Assembly: GCA_002840645.1 (NCBI GenBank)
Contig: PHBO01000003.1
Coordinates: forward strand, 62,001 to 126,000
DNA: 64,000 nt
Origin: Candidatus Cloacimonetes bacterium HGW-Cloacimonetes-3
GTDB taxonomy: Bacteria > Cloacimonadota > Cloacimonadia > Cloacimonadales > Cloacimonadaceae
Direction: 5' to 3'
Shown here in pieces: positions 1 through 8,190 of this stretch. The notes under the pieces were generated by a model. The model was not told the DNA's origin. It was given only the letters and a program-made list of their open reading frames with translations, and ran no database searches. The translations under genes were made by a program, and so were the position numbers. Position 1 is the first letter of the stretch, and every line of letters begins with the position of its first letter.

Positions 1-2
1 CC

Positions 3-476
3 GATTGTCTTTTAAGTGATCTCGCCAATAATAGGTCGCTTAGCCAGTATCGCATCTATTTACAGGGGTTTTCCGATTGGGATGCTTGGGATGATTTTGT
101 TGCAATTGGATTATATAGTATCCCGAACAGCATTTATTCGCCTAAGATACATTATACATTGTCTGATGGCACATCAAACAATGACCCAACTATTCCACCA
201 ACCCTACTAACAATATCATGCTATCCTAATCCTTTCTCAGATATAAGCACCATAACTGTTAAAGCATCTGAACCGGGCTATAGTAAGCTAAAAATCTATA
301 ACACTAAAGGGCAGTTAGTTAGAACCTATAGCAATAATGGGGGGAATTCTGGCGAACAAACATTTAACTGGGATGGAAGAGACTATGCAGGCAAACAGGT
401 AAGCGGAGGCATATACTTAGCGGTGGTTGAAGCTGGGAAGAATACGGCAAGAAGTAAGATATTGTATGTGAAATGA
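3..476 (+). CDS. C-terminal part of a sorted surface/secreted protein (partial)
   Basis: The reading frame is open to the left edge, so the gene starts outside the window. The visible 157 residues end in a FlgD-like type A sorting domain: a CYPNPFSD motif followed by short beta strands, LKIYNTKGQLVRTY, a FNWDGRDYAGKQVSGGIYL stretch and a terminal KILYVK. In Bacteroidota and Cloacimonadota this domain directs proteins through the type IX secretion system and is removed at the surface. The part before it (DWDAWDDFVAIGLY) is not recognised, so the function of the mature protein is unknown. Stop is TGA. Confidence 0.8.
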   Translation, partial: DCLLSDLANNRSLSQYRIYLQGFSDWDAWDDFVAIGLYSIPNSIYSPKIHYTLSDGTSNNDPTIPPTLLTISCYPNPFSDISTITVKASEPGYSKLKIYNTKGQLVRTYSNNGGNSGEQTFNWDGRDYAGKQVSGGIYLAVVEAGKNTARSKILYVK

Positions 477-569
477 CAGGGAGTGTTTTGCGATTTCAGC
501 ATCTATGCATAACACTAAGTATTATCATAGCTCTTTCCTCTTTACCTCTTTGTTACAATCAATCCTTTA

Positions 570-593
570 GGGCGTTCAGCCGAACACCCCTAC
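570..593. repeat. Degenerate GGGCGTT palindrome, intergenic copy
   Basis: The sequence GGGCGTTCAGCCGAACACCC is a slightly decayed copy of the palindrome found perfect at 10855-10880, 12587-12610 and 13003-13026 (stem GGGGCGTTC / GAACGCCCC). Flanking CCTAC is also shared. It lies between the sorted protein and kdd. Confidence 0.6.
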
Positions 594-666
594 CGCTAAG
601 CCCTGCTTTTCTCAGTGGTTTTGTAAGAAATCTTCACATTTACCCCAAGTTCTGTAAATAAATCCA

Positions 667-709
667 AAATCTGTCCCAAAATCCCAATTCTGTCCCCCAC
701 ACTACTATG
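667..709 (+). promoter_or_regulatory. Motif shared with the upstream region of family A gene 3
   Basis: AAATCTGTCCCAAAAT, then about 9 variable bases, then TGTCC and CACACTACTATG. The same arrangement occurs on the - strand at about 46750-46794, just before the family A gene starting at 46707. Here no family A gene follows, so it is either a promoter-type element or the relic of a lost copy. Function is inferred only from the repetition. Confidence 0.35.
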
Positions 710-834
710 TAGGCAGGAAAATGCCATATTGCAAAAGCATAAAAGCATTGACATTTATGCCAATCCGAAAATCATGGATAGGCTAAGATAAGTATAAATA
801 CATAAATAAAATAGACACCCTACAGGAGGATCAA

Positions 835-1893
835 ATGAAAGCAAACGGTTGCCGTTACGGAACACATCGGGTTATGGAACCCAAGGGGGTGCTACCCCAA
901 CCTGCAAGAGTGCTGAATAATGACATGAGCGAGATTTGGGATAACGAGCTGTTGCTTGATGTAATCCGTCTGAATGTTGATTCTGCCTCATTTCACCAGA
1001 TAAAGACCAAGCTGAAAGCCCAGGGGCATAGCGATATGGAAAAAGCCTTTGCGGAGCATGCCATAGATCTCACCACCCGCACCGGAAAGCACAAGAACGA
1101 AGATACAGGCTCCGGCGGGATGCTGATTGGCAAAGTTGTTGCTATTGGCGATAAGTTCGAACAAAAGGAAGCTATCAAAGTGGGCGATAAGATTGCCAGT
1201 TTGGTTTCGCTTTCCCTTACTCCCTTGAAGATTAAACAAGTAAAAAGAGTGCTTCTGGATAAAGACCAGGTGGAGATTGAAGGTCAGGCAATTCTTTTCA
1301 GCAGTGGTATATATGCCAAGCTGCCGGATGATATGGACGAGAACCTTGCCCTCTCCGTTTTGGACGTTGCCGGTGCGCCCGCACAGGTGGAACGTCTGGT
1401 GAAACCCGGTGACACAGTGGTTATCATTGGTGCCAACGGTAAAAGCGGTATTCTATGCAACGCTGTGGCTCGCGAAAGAGCCGGAGTTTCGGGCAAAGTG
1501 ATTGGTATCGTGCGCAATGAAAGCTATATCCAAACCTGTAAAGACACGGGCTGTCACGAAGTGATAATCGCCAGTGCCACCGATGCCATTACCATAGAGA
1601 AAGAGGTTTCCCGCCTCACGAATGGCAAGATGGCTGATGTGGTGATAAACGTGGTGAACATAGAAGATACCGAGCTTCCCACCATTATGGCTTGTAAGGA
1701 CAGGGGCTTGGTTTACTACTTCTCCATGGCAACTTCCTTCACGAAGGCTGCTTTAGGTGCGGAAGGCATTGGTGCGGATGTGGATATGATTCTTGGCAAC
1801 GGCTATGCACACCATCACGCTGCCATCTCTATAGATTTGCTACGCAGGAATCCTGTATTAATGAAGCTTTTCAAAGAACGCTACACAGACTAA
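835..1893 (+). CDS. kdd: L-erythro-3,5-diaminohexanoate dehydrogenase
   Basis: Catalyses NAD(P)-dependent oxidative deamination of 3,5-diaminohexanoate to 5-amino-3-oxohexanoate in anaerobic lysine fermentation (EC 1.4.1.11). The 352-residue length fits the family. The N-terminus (GCRYGTHRVMEPKGVLPQPA) and the central glycine-rich nucleotide-binding stretch GANGKSG at residues 199-205 are typical of Kdd, a distant relative of zinc-free medium-chain dehydrogenases. Start ATG has an AGGAGG six bases upstream. It lies 12 bp before kamA, the enzyme that acts two steps earlier, so they are almost certainly one operon. The function of this family was first assigned in Fusobacterium and Cloacimonas, which agrees with the inferred host. 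Confidence 0.92.
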   Translation: MKANGCRYGTHRVMEPKGVLPQPARVLNNDMSEIWDNELLLDVIRLNVDSASFHQIKTKLKAQGHSDMEKAFAEHAIDLTTRTGKHKNEDTGSGGMLIGKVVAIGDKFEQKEAIKVGDKIASLVSLSLTPLKIKQVKRVLLDKDQVEIEGQAILFSSGIYAKLPDDMDENLALSVLDVAGAPAQVERLVKPGDTVVIIGANGKSGILCNAVARERAGVSGKVIGIVRNESYIQTCKDTGCHEVIIASATDAITIEKEVSRLTNGKMADVVINVVNIEDTELPTIMACKDRGLVYYFSMATSFTKAALGAEGIGADVDMILGNGYAHHHAAISIDLLRRNPVLMKLFKERYTD

Positions 1894-1905
1894 GCCGGAG
1901 CTGAA

Positions 1906-3153
1906 ATGGCTAAGATAATTGATATTAAAAGCATTGCCACAGATGAACAGTGGAACGACTGGCATTGGCAGCTGCGGAATCGCATCACCTCTTTTGAGGA
2001 ACTGGCGAAGTATATCGAGCTGCAACCGGATGAGAGGGCTGTGGTAGCCACAAACGCCTTCTCTTTCCGCATGGCGATCACTCCCCACTACCTATCTCTG
2101 ATAGACCACAGCAATCCCTTTGATCCGGTGCGCTTGCAAGCCATTCCCCGCATTGCGGAGAGCGACTTCTCGCTTTCGGATATGGCAGATCCCCTGCACG
2201 AGGATGCCGATGCACCCGTTCCGGGAATGACGCATCGCTACCCGGACCGCGTGCTGCTGCTGTTAACCGACCAATGCGCCATGTATTGCAGGCATTGCAC
2301 CCGCCGCCGTAAAGCCGGTGAGAAAGATGCCCCCATGCCCGGGGAAAACGTGGATAAAGCCATAGAGTACATCCGCGAGCACACCGAAGTGCGCGATGTT
2401 ATCCTTAGTGGCGGTGACCCCTTAACCCTTAGTGATGAGCGCTTAGATGAGGTGCTGCATAAGCTGAGCCAGATTGAGCATGTGGATATTGTAAGGATCG
2501 GCACACGCCTGCCCGTGGTGCTGCCTCAGCGTATCACAGATGGCTTGCTGGCGGTATTGAGGAAGTATAAGTTTGTGTGGATGAACACGCATTACAACCA
2601 CCCCAATGAGCTATGCAGCGATGCAACAGCGGCACTGGCAAAGCTTGCAGAAGCGGGGTTACCTCTGGGCAACCAATCCGTGCTGCTAAAAGGCATCAAC
2701 GATAACGTGGATGTGATGAAAGCTTTGCTACACAAGCTGGTTAAAAACAGGGTTCGCCCATACTATATATACCAATGCGACCTCTCCGAAGGTATTGCGC
2801 ATTTCCGCACTCCCGTGTCCAGAGGGATAGAGATAATAGAATCCCTGCGCGGACATACTTCCGGGCTGTGTATTCCTACCTTTGTGGTGGATGCTCCCGG
2901 TGGCGGTGGTAAGATACCGGTGATGCCGAATTACCTTATTTCCCAGATGCCGGGCAGGATCATCCTGCGTAATTATGAAGGCTTTATAACTGCCTACACA
3001 GAACCGGGCTTTGAACCTATCGATGAAAGCATATATCGTGAACAGTGCCCCGAGGAACGCAAGTCCCAGGAAGGGATAATGTCACTGATGCGGGGCAACC
3101 AAGTTTCCATAGGACCGGCGGAGACAAAGCGCAATTTGCGTAGAAAGCCCTAA
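1906..3153 (+). CDS. kamA: Lysine 2,3-aminomutase (radical SAM, PLP)
   Basis: Converts L-lysine to L-beta-lysine using S-adenosylmethionine, a [4Fe-4S] cluster and pyridoxal phosphate. The radical SAM motif CxxxCxxC is present as C124, C128 and C131 (CAMYCRHCTRRRKAG), followed by the GGDPL motif and the C-terminal DAPGGGGKIP signature of the aminomutase family. Length 415 is normal. It is the first step of the lysine fermentation pathway and sits between kdd and a kamB-like gene. EpmB-type paralogs are shorter and lack this context, so a catabolic KamA is favoured. Confidence 0.95.
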   Translation: MAKIIDIKSIATDEQWNDWHWQLRNRITSFEELAKYIELQPDERAVVATNAFSFRMAITPHYLSLIDHSNPFDPVRLQAIPRIAESDFSLSDMADPLHEDADAPVPGMTHRYPDRVLLLLTDQCAMYCRHCTRRRKAGEKDAPMPGENVDKAIEYIREHTEVRDVILSGGDPLTLSDERLDEVLHKLSQIEHVDIVRIGTRLPVVLPQRITDGLLAVLRKYKFVWMNTHYNHPNELCSDATAALAKLAEAGLPLGNQSVLLKGINDNVDVMKALLHKLVKNRVRPYYIYQCDLSEGIAHFRTPVSRGIEIIESLRGHTSGLCIPTFVVDAPGGGGKIPVMPNYLISQMPGRIILRNYEGFITAYTEPGFEPIDESIYREQCPEERKSQEGIMSLMRGNQVSIGPAETKRNLRRKP

Positions 3154-3162
3154 GGGATGTGA

Positions 3163-4173
3163 ATGTTAATGCCTTGGATAGCCGACGGTTGCCGGAAGAA
3201 ACTGGCAATCGTCGGTATTTGTAAAAATGCCGGGAAAACAACTGCTCTAAACGCTATCATACAACAGCATAGTGCCTTCCGCTGGGGCGTTATGAGCACA
3301 GGTCGTGATGGCGAGGAAGAGGACGTGCTGTACAAAACTCCGAAGCCGCGTGTACACCTTAGCAAGGGGAGCATATTTTGTGCTGATGCCATGTGCATGG
3401 ATGCTCACGGTTCGGCTGTAACGATGCTGAAGAAGTCAGCCTGGCAGAGCGGAGGTAAGGCACTATGGATAGCGGTTGCTGAAACTGATATCAGTACTGA
3501 AATTGGCGGACCGCAGAGTGTTTCGGCACAAATAGCATGCGCTTCGGAACTGCTTAGCCTGGGAGCAGACAAGGTGATTATTGATGGCTCTTTAGATAGA
3601 AAGTCCATCGCCCTCAGCGATAGTCTGGATGCGATAATCCTGGCAGTTGGAGCAAGCTTTGGCAGCACTCGCGACATACAATCTGAACTGATGCGCTTAA
3701 TAACTTTATCGGCTATACCTGTGTTGGATGGGATAAGTATAGGGCAACGGGAACGCTTGCTGGACAGCGAAAACATACACCTGAAACACAAGGGAATCTG
3801 GCACGACACACAGCTAAAAAGCCTGATAGGTGCGGAGAAACAGCTATCTAAATTGTTGTATGATACCGGCAACCCCAGCCATATCTACATCCCCTCAGCT
3901 TACACCAGCAGTATAAACACCCGTCTTGGCAAGTACCTTAACCTGCATATGGTTTTCCGCCATCCCGAATGCTTGAAACTGCCAGCCCCGGAGCTGGAAG
4001 CCTTTATCCAAACCCATAATCCCCAGTGCCTTATTGCATTTAATATCAAAGCCATTACTCTTAATTCCAACGCCGTTGGTGCTTCTCCAATAGATTCTGA
4101 AGAGCTTCGGCAAAGCCTTAGAAAGCACTTTCCCAATCTGGAGCTATTAGACACGATGGAGGCTTGCACATAA
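3163..4173 (+). CDS. kamB: P-loop protein, probable KamB (lysine 5,6-aminomutase reactivase subunit)
   Basis: 336 residues with a P-loop GICKNAGKTT at residues 18-27 near the N-terminus. In lysine-fermenting clusters a P-loop protein of this kind (KamB) works with MutS-like KamC to reactivate the B12-dependent lysine 5,6-aminomutase KamDE. The position 9 bp after kamA supports that role. The rest of the protein has no motif I recognise. KamC, KamD and KamE themselves are not in the window. ATG 3163 follows a weak GGGATGTG Shine-Dalgarno region. The gene overlaps the next one by one base (TAATG). Symbol is from context and the P-loop, not from a search. Confidence 0.6.
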   Translation: MLMPWIADGCRKKLAIVGICKNAGKTTALNAIIQQHSAFRWGVMSTGRDGEEEDVLYKTPKPRVHLSKGSIFCADAMCMDAHGSAVTMLKKSAWQSGGKALWIAVAETDISTEIGGPQSVSAQIACASELLSLGADKVIIDGSLDRKSIALSDSLDAIILAVGASFGSTRDIQSELMRLITLSAIPVLDGISIGQRERLLDSENIHLKHKGIWHDTQLKSLIGAEKQLSKLLYDTGNPSHIYIPSAYTSSINTRLGKYLNLHMVFRHPECLKLPAPELEAFIQTHNPQCLIAFNIKAITLNSNAVGASPIDSEELRQSLRKHFPNLELLDTMEACT

Positions 4174-5114
4174 TGAATGACAGAGATGTAATCACTAACC
4201 TAACAGTGAACCTGGGGCTGTTTACAAACATCGTGCTATCCCTGTTAAAGACTTCAATAGGTATAGTAGGGCACAGCCCTGCTTTGCTTGCAGACGGGAT
4301 AAACTCCTCCTCGGATGTAGTGTATTACATTGCTGTGAAGATATTTATGCATCATGCACGGAAGCCTGCTGATGATGAGCATCCCTACGGTCACAGGCAG
4401 CTGGAATCTATCTCCGCAATAGTGGTTGGAGCTTTCATTTTAACCACCGGTATTGCCATATTTTGGGAATCCATAAATAAGGTTTATGAGATTATCACTA
4501 AAACCGAAATCGGTCAGTCCGCTTCTATCTGGGCGTTAGTAATTGCCCTGTTCACTTTTAGTGTAAAGATATATCTTTACTATTACACCCGCAGGAATGT
4601 GCGCATTACTCACAATCCCACCCTAAAAGCTCTGGCAAATGATCATCTGAATGATATCATGGCGTCAATAGCAGTGGTTGTGGGTGTAATTATGGGCAGG
4701 CTTGGCTATTACTGGATGGATCCTGCTGCGGGTGCTATTGTCGCCATCTACATCATCAAAACCGGGATAGAGATTGTTATGGATTCCTCAGGAGAGCTAA
4801 TGGACAGTGTTCCTGATAATGAATTCAGCAAAGAACTGCAAGCGGAAGCCCTCTGCGTGGAAGGCGTGTTGCGGATAGATGAGCTTGGAGTTCATCGCTT
4901 CGGACCCTACTATACCGTAAACATGACCATCGAAGTGGATGGAGGGATCAGCGTGGATGCAGGACATCAAATATCCCAAGCCGTGGAAGAGAAACTACTG
5001 GAGAAATACAGCAGCGGTCTGCGTAAAGTTTACATTCACTATCACCCTTTGGTGGCTCAAGGAGTAAAAGACCCTTTTCCTGCCCCAACTAACCCTAAAG
5101 GAGATTGCCTATGA
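4173..5114 (+). CDS. Cation diffusion facilitator (CDF) metal efflux transporter
   Basis: Inner-membrane proton-driven efflux of divalent metals such as zinc, cobalt or iron/manganese. About six membrane segments lie in the first 210 residues; the CDF metal-site motifs are visible as HSPALLADGINSSSDV in TM2 and NDHLNDIMASI in TM5, and HPYGHRQLE follows TM2. A cytoplasmic C-terminal domain with VHRFGPYYTVNMTIEVDGGISV follows. The ATG at 4173 shares a base with the preceding stop; a TTG nine bases upstream is in frame but less likely. Why a metal exporter sits in a lysine operon is not clear; the operon may simply continue by translational coupling. Confidence 0.88.
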   Translation: MNDRDVITNLTVNLGLFTNIVLSLLKTSIGIVGHSPALLADGINSSSDVVYYIAVKIFMHHARKPADDEHPYGHRQLESISAIVVGAFILTTGIAIFWESINKVYEIITKTEIGQSASIWALVIALFTFSVKIYLYYYTRRNVRITHNPTLKALANDHLNDIMASIAVVVGVIMGRLGYYWMDPAAGAIVAIYIIKTGIEIVMDSSGELMDSVPDNEFSKELQAEALCVEGVLRIDELGVHRFGPYYTVNMTIEVDGGISVDAGHQISQAVEEKLLEKYSSGLRKVYIHYHPLVAQGVKDPFPAPTNPKGDCL

Positions 5115-6349
5115 ATTGGGGAAAGCAGATACTTTTCTCGCTAATTATCATCCTGCTGGCATGGTTCAGCTTATATAGTCTTCTCAGCCCTACCGGGCAT
5201 ACAAAAAGTGACAGTAACATACCTCCCGCTGATATCAATCCCTGGATAATCGAGACGATACCCTCAGGTGGCAGTATATTCTCTGTGCTGGAGAAACAGG
5301 GCTTACCACTAAAAGAAATAGCACTTTTATCATTCAGCTTCGGGGATTATATTGATGTCACCACCATCCAGCCCGGTGACACCCTAAAGATACTCTTAAC
5401 CGAGGACAAACAGCATATAGACAAGCTGATGTTCGTACAAGAACCCACCTTGCGCCACCACTTCAGCGTGATGGGCGATTCCCTTGCTTACACTCTGGAA
5501 GCTCTGCCGGTAACCAAGCAACAGCGGATTATTGAAGGAGCATTGCAAGGTACGCTGGATGCCACTTTGCTAACAATGGGGCTATCTCCCCGAGACAAGC
5601 AAAATATAAACAATGGCCTTGAAGGTGAGATTAACTTCCAGCGTGACGCCCGCAACGGTGATCGCTTCCGGGTGTTTGTGGAAGAGCGCATCTTTGAAGG
5701 TAAAACTCTTCCCGGTAAAACGATATACTATGTGGAATATAGCGGAGAGCGCACCGGCAAACACGAGCTTTTCCGTTACGAGGATAAGGAAGAGAACTCT
5801 GTGCTGAATGGTCTTTACAATCTGGAAGGCAAGAGTAACAGCACCAGTGGGGTGGGCTATCCGCTTTCTACCATTCATGTGGTATCAAAGTTTGGCAAGC
5901 GGATTGATCCCTTCTATGGACGTTGGGCAAATCATCAGGGGATTGATTACCGTGCCAGAGGTGGCACACCTGTGTATGCCGTTGCCAATGGCTCTGTCAC
6001 CGCAGCCGCATATTGCGGAGGCTGGGGTAATGAAATCAGAATTAAGCATCCCAGTGGCTTATCCTCACAGTATGCGCATCTATCCTCAATATCCGTGCAT
6101 AGGGGACAGACGGTTAAAAAGGGACAGATTATCGGCAGAGTTGGCTCTACAGGAAGATCAACCGGTGCACATCTGCATTTTGGCTTGATATCTGCTAAGG
6201 GTTTTATCAATCCCACAAACTTGAAAATGGTGGGGGCAGAGAAGCTTAGCGATGCCCAGATGGCGGTCTTCAAGCTTCAGCAGAGTAGCATCCGCTCACG
6301 CATGCTGAACTTGAACAAACCCTCGCAGGTAGCATCAGTTAAGCGTTAA
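5111..6349 (+). CDS. M23 family (LytM) peptidoglycan endopeptidase, membrane anchored
   Basis: One N-terminal membrane helix (about residues 6-26), a LysM/OapA-like region (about 45-120) and a C-terminal LytM domain. The zinc ligands and catalytic residues are intact: H275 and D279 in HQGID, and H354 and H356 in HLHFG. It should cut peptide cross-links in the periplasm, for example in cell separation or wall growth, as in MepM-type enzymes. It overlaps the CDF gene by ATGA at 5111-5114, indicating coupled translation. Length 412 fits MepM-like proteins. Confidence 0.9.
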   Translation: MNWGKQILFSLIIILLAWFSLYSLLSPTGHTKSDSNIPPADINPWIIETIPSGGSIFSVLEKQGLPLKEIALLSFSFGDYIDVTTIQPGDTLKILLTEDKQHIDKLMFVQEPTLRHHFSVMGDSLAYTLEALPVTKQQRIIEGALQGTLDATLLTMGLSPRDKQNINNGLEGEINFQRDARNGDRFRVFVEERIFEGKTLPGKTIYYVEYSGERTGKHELFRYEDKEENSVLNGLYNLEGKSNSTSGVGYPLSTIHVVSKFGKRIDPFYGRWANHQGIDYRARGGTPVYAVANGSVTAAAYCGGWGNEIRIKHPSGLSSQYAHLSSISVHRGQTVKKGQIIGRVGSTGRSTGAHLHFGLISAKGFINPTNLKMVGAEKLSDAQMAVFKLQQSSIRSRMLNLNKPSQVASVKR

Positions 6350-6365
6350 CCACGTAAGTAGTAAG

Positions 6366-6863
6366 CTATTCAGTTACTTTAGGTTTGGTTATCTCTGTTT
6401 TGTTTAGATCAAATAAATCGTGGAAATAGGAATCGTAGTACAACACCGTTAAACCACCATCGGTAGCATACATAACATGCACCGTTCTGGTGGTGGACAA
6501 GAACCAGATAAGCTGCTCCGTATCTTCATCGTAATGGTTCTTTTCGCCATGCATTTCGGAAATGGTCTTAATTATATACTGGTCGTTGTCTTCTGTGTTT
6601 TCGGGGTTGTATTTCACGAACCAGCCGATAATGCGCTTGCTCTTAGGCTCTACAAATACGCTTACCGCATCGATAAACTTATTCTTCGTAGGGAAAAAGC
6701 GGACTAAATCCGTCCCGGAATCTTTGGCAAAAAAGCCGTGGGAATTTAGAATGGAATCCGCCTCGGCAAAGGTGAGAGCGTAGGACAGATTGAACAAACC
6801 GGTTTGAGCATACAAGCCCAGCCCGCATGTAATAAGGAATAACAGGATGATTATCTTTTTCAT
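6366..6863 (-). CDS. Small exported protein of unknown function
   Basis: 165 residues starting MKKIIILLFLITCGLGLYAQ, a clear signal peptide with likely cleavage after LYAQ. The start is the ATG at 6863; an upstream in-frame ATG at 6944 would add 27 residues before the signal peptide and is unlikely. The mature part contains ALTFAEADSILNSHGF and FVEPKSKRIIGWFVKY, a pattern seen in small periplasmic proteins of related bacteria, but I do not recognise a named family. It converges with the M23 gene with only 16 bp between the stops. Confidence 0.7.
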   Translation of the reverse strand: MKKIIILLFLITCGLGLYAQTGLFNLSYALTFAEADSILNSHGFFAKDSGTDLVRFFPTKNKFIDAVSVFVEPKSKRIIGWFVKYNPENTEDNDQYIIKTISEMHGEKNHYDEDTEQLIWFLSTTRTVHVMYATDGGLTVLYYDSYFHDLFDLNKTEITKPKVTE

Positions 6864-6951
6864 TTCGTTTCCATATCGCAATAATGGTTCCATTGTGTGG
6901 TGTGCTTGTCCTGCGTCAACCAAAATCGAATAATAACGCTGCATGTTCTTC

Positions 6952-6980
6952 TTGACAAGAATTCCATGTTGAAAAATAGT
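6952..6980 (+). promoter_or_regulatory. Candidate sigma-70-type promoter for the etfA-like gene
   Basis: TTGACA at 6952-6957 and AATAGT at 6975-6980 with a 17-base spacer, 20 bases before the start of the ETF gene. The -35 is a full match, the -10 is weak. The Shine-Dalgarno AGGAG lies at 6988-6992. Confidence 0.35.
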
Positions 6981-6999
6981 TAAATACAGGAGTTTTTAT

Positions 7000-8190
7000 A
7001 TGATTGAAGTGTTAAACGAGAAATGTGTCGGTTGCGGTGCCTGCATACGCGCCTGCGCCTATGATGCGATTAGAATTGAAGATAAACTTGCGATTATTAA
7101 TACCGATAAATGCACTCTCTGCGGTGCATGTGTCCAATCCTGCCCTTTCGAAGCCATTCTCATCCGTAAGCACTCCGAAAAGGGAGTTGATATTGACGAT
7201 TACAGCGGAATCTGGGTTTTTGCCGAACAGAAAGATGGCATCATCGCCCCTGTTTCCTACGAATTACTTGGTAAGGGACACGAGCTTGCCGAAGAGCTTG
7301 GAGCAGAACTGAGCGCAATTGTTTTTGGCAGTGATATTGAAGCTATGGCTTCCGAACTAATCGCCTTTGGTGCTGATCAGGTTATTATAGTGGACGATCC
7401 AGCGCTTAAGCATTTCCGTGATGAACTTTATGGCAAAGCTTTAACCGAACTGGCAACTAAATATAAACCTGCCGTAATTCTGGCAGGGGCAACCGTTACC
7501 GGGCGCAGCTTCATACCCCGTGTTGCCATACACCTGCACACCGGCTTAACTGCCGATTGCACAGGTTTGGCTATCGAAGCAGAAACCGGTAATCTGCTGC
7601 AAACCCGTCCTGCCTTTGGTGGTAACATCATGGCTACTATTGTTACTGCCAATCACCGCCCTCAGATGGCAACTGTGCGCCACAAGGTGATGAATCCCAT
7701 TCCCAGAGACGATACCCGCAGCGGGATTATCATCCAAGAGCAGATTAATTTCGAGCTTGATGACGAGGTAAGCACCTGGCTTGGCTTCGAGAAAGAAAAG
7801 ACGAACCTGATTAACATCACCGAGGCTAACGTTATCGTATCCGGTGGCAGAGGCATAAAGGACGCCAAGAACTTTGCCATGATAGAAGAACTTGCAGAGG
7901 CTTTAGGCGGTGCCGTAGGCGCTTCCCGCGCCGCTGTGGATGCAGAGTGGATTCCATACTCGCATCAGGTGGGGCAAACCGGCAAAACAGTAAAACCGAA
8001 TATCTACATCTCTATCGGCATCAGCGGTGCTATCCAGCATCTTGCCGGCATGTCCAGCGCAGATTACATCATTGCGATAAATAAAGACCCCGATGCACCC
8101 ATCTTCAAAGTAGCCGATCTGGGCATAGTGGGTGATTTGTTTGAAGTATTACCCAAACTTACTAAGAGGATAAAAGAGCTAAGAGTATGA
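7000..8190 (+). CDS. etfA: Electron transfer flavoprotein alpha subunit with N-terminal 2[4Fe-4S] ferredoxin domain
   Basis: Residues 1-60 hold two ferredoxin motifs (C9, C12, C15, C19 and C38, C41, C44, C48). Residues 70-260 are the ETF alpha/beta fold and the C-terminus carries the FAD-binding alpha domain (GRGIKDAKNF, GASRAAVD, HQVGQTGKTV, GISGAIQHLAGM). ETFs with a ferredoxin extension occur in flavin-based electron-bifurcating systems such as caffeyl-CoA reductase, passing electrons between NADH, ferredoxin and acyl-CoA dehydrogenases. The usual partner etfB and an acyl-CoA dehydrogenase are not adjacent, which is odd. The stop overlaps the next gene by ATGA. Confidence 0.92.
   Translation: MIEVLNEKCVGCGACIRACAYDAIRIEDKLAIINTDKCTLCGACVQSCPFEAILIRKHSEKGVDIDDYSGIWVFAEQKDGIIAPVSYELLGKGHELAEELGAELSAIVFGSDIEAMASELIAFGADQVIIVDDPALKHFRDELYGKALTELATKYKPAVILAGATVTGRSFIPRVAIHLHTGLTADCTGLAIEAETGNLLQTRPAFGGNIMATIVTANHRPQMATVRHKVMNPIPRDDTRSGIIIQEQINFELDDEVSTWLGFEKEKTNLINITEANVIVSGGRGIKDAKNFAMIEELAEALGGAVGASRAAVDAEWIPYSHQVGQTGKTVKPNIYISIGISGAIQHLAGMSSADYIIAINKDPDAPIFKVADLGIVGDLFEVLPKLTKRIKELRV

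Larger units (their letters stand above)
477..834. other. Intergenic region with a palindrome and a repeated motif
   Basis: No gene is seen. It holds a degenerate copy of the GGGCGTT palindrome (570-593) and a motif shared with the upstream region of the family A gene near 46.7 kb (667-709). A TTGACA at 748-753 is a possible -35 for kdd, with only a poor -10 near 770-776; an AT-rich TATAAAT lies near 793. The kdd Shine-Dalgarno AGGAGG is at 824-829. Confidence 0.5.

Noticed and set aside
5808-6188. 126-codon frame inside the M23 peptidase gene
   Set aside because: Shadow frame; the LytM motifs are in the other frame and the coding strand is clear.
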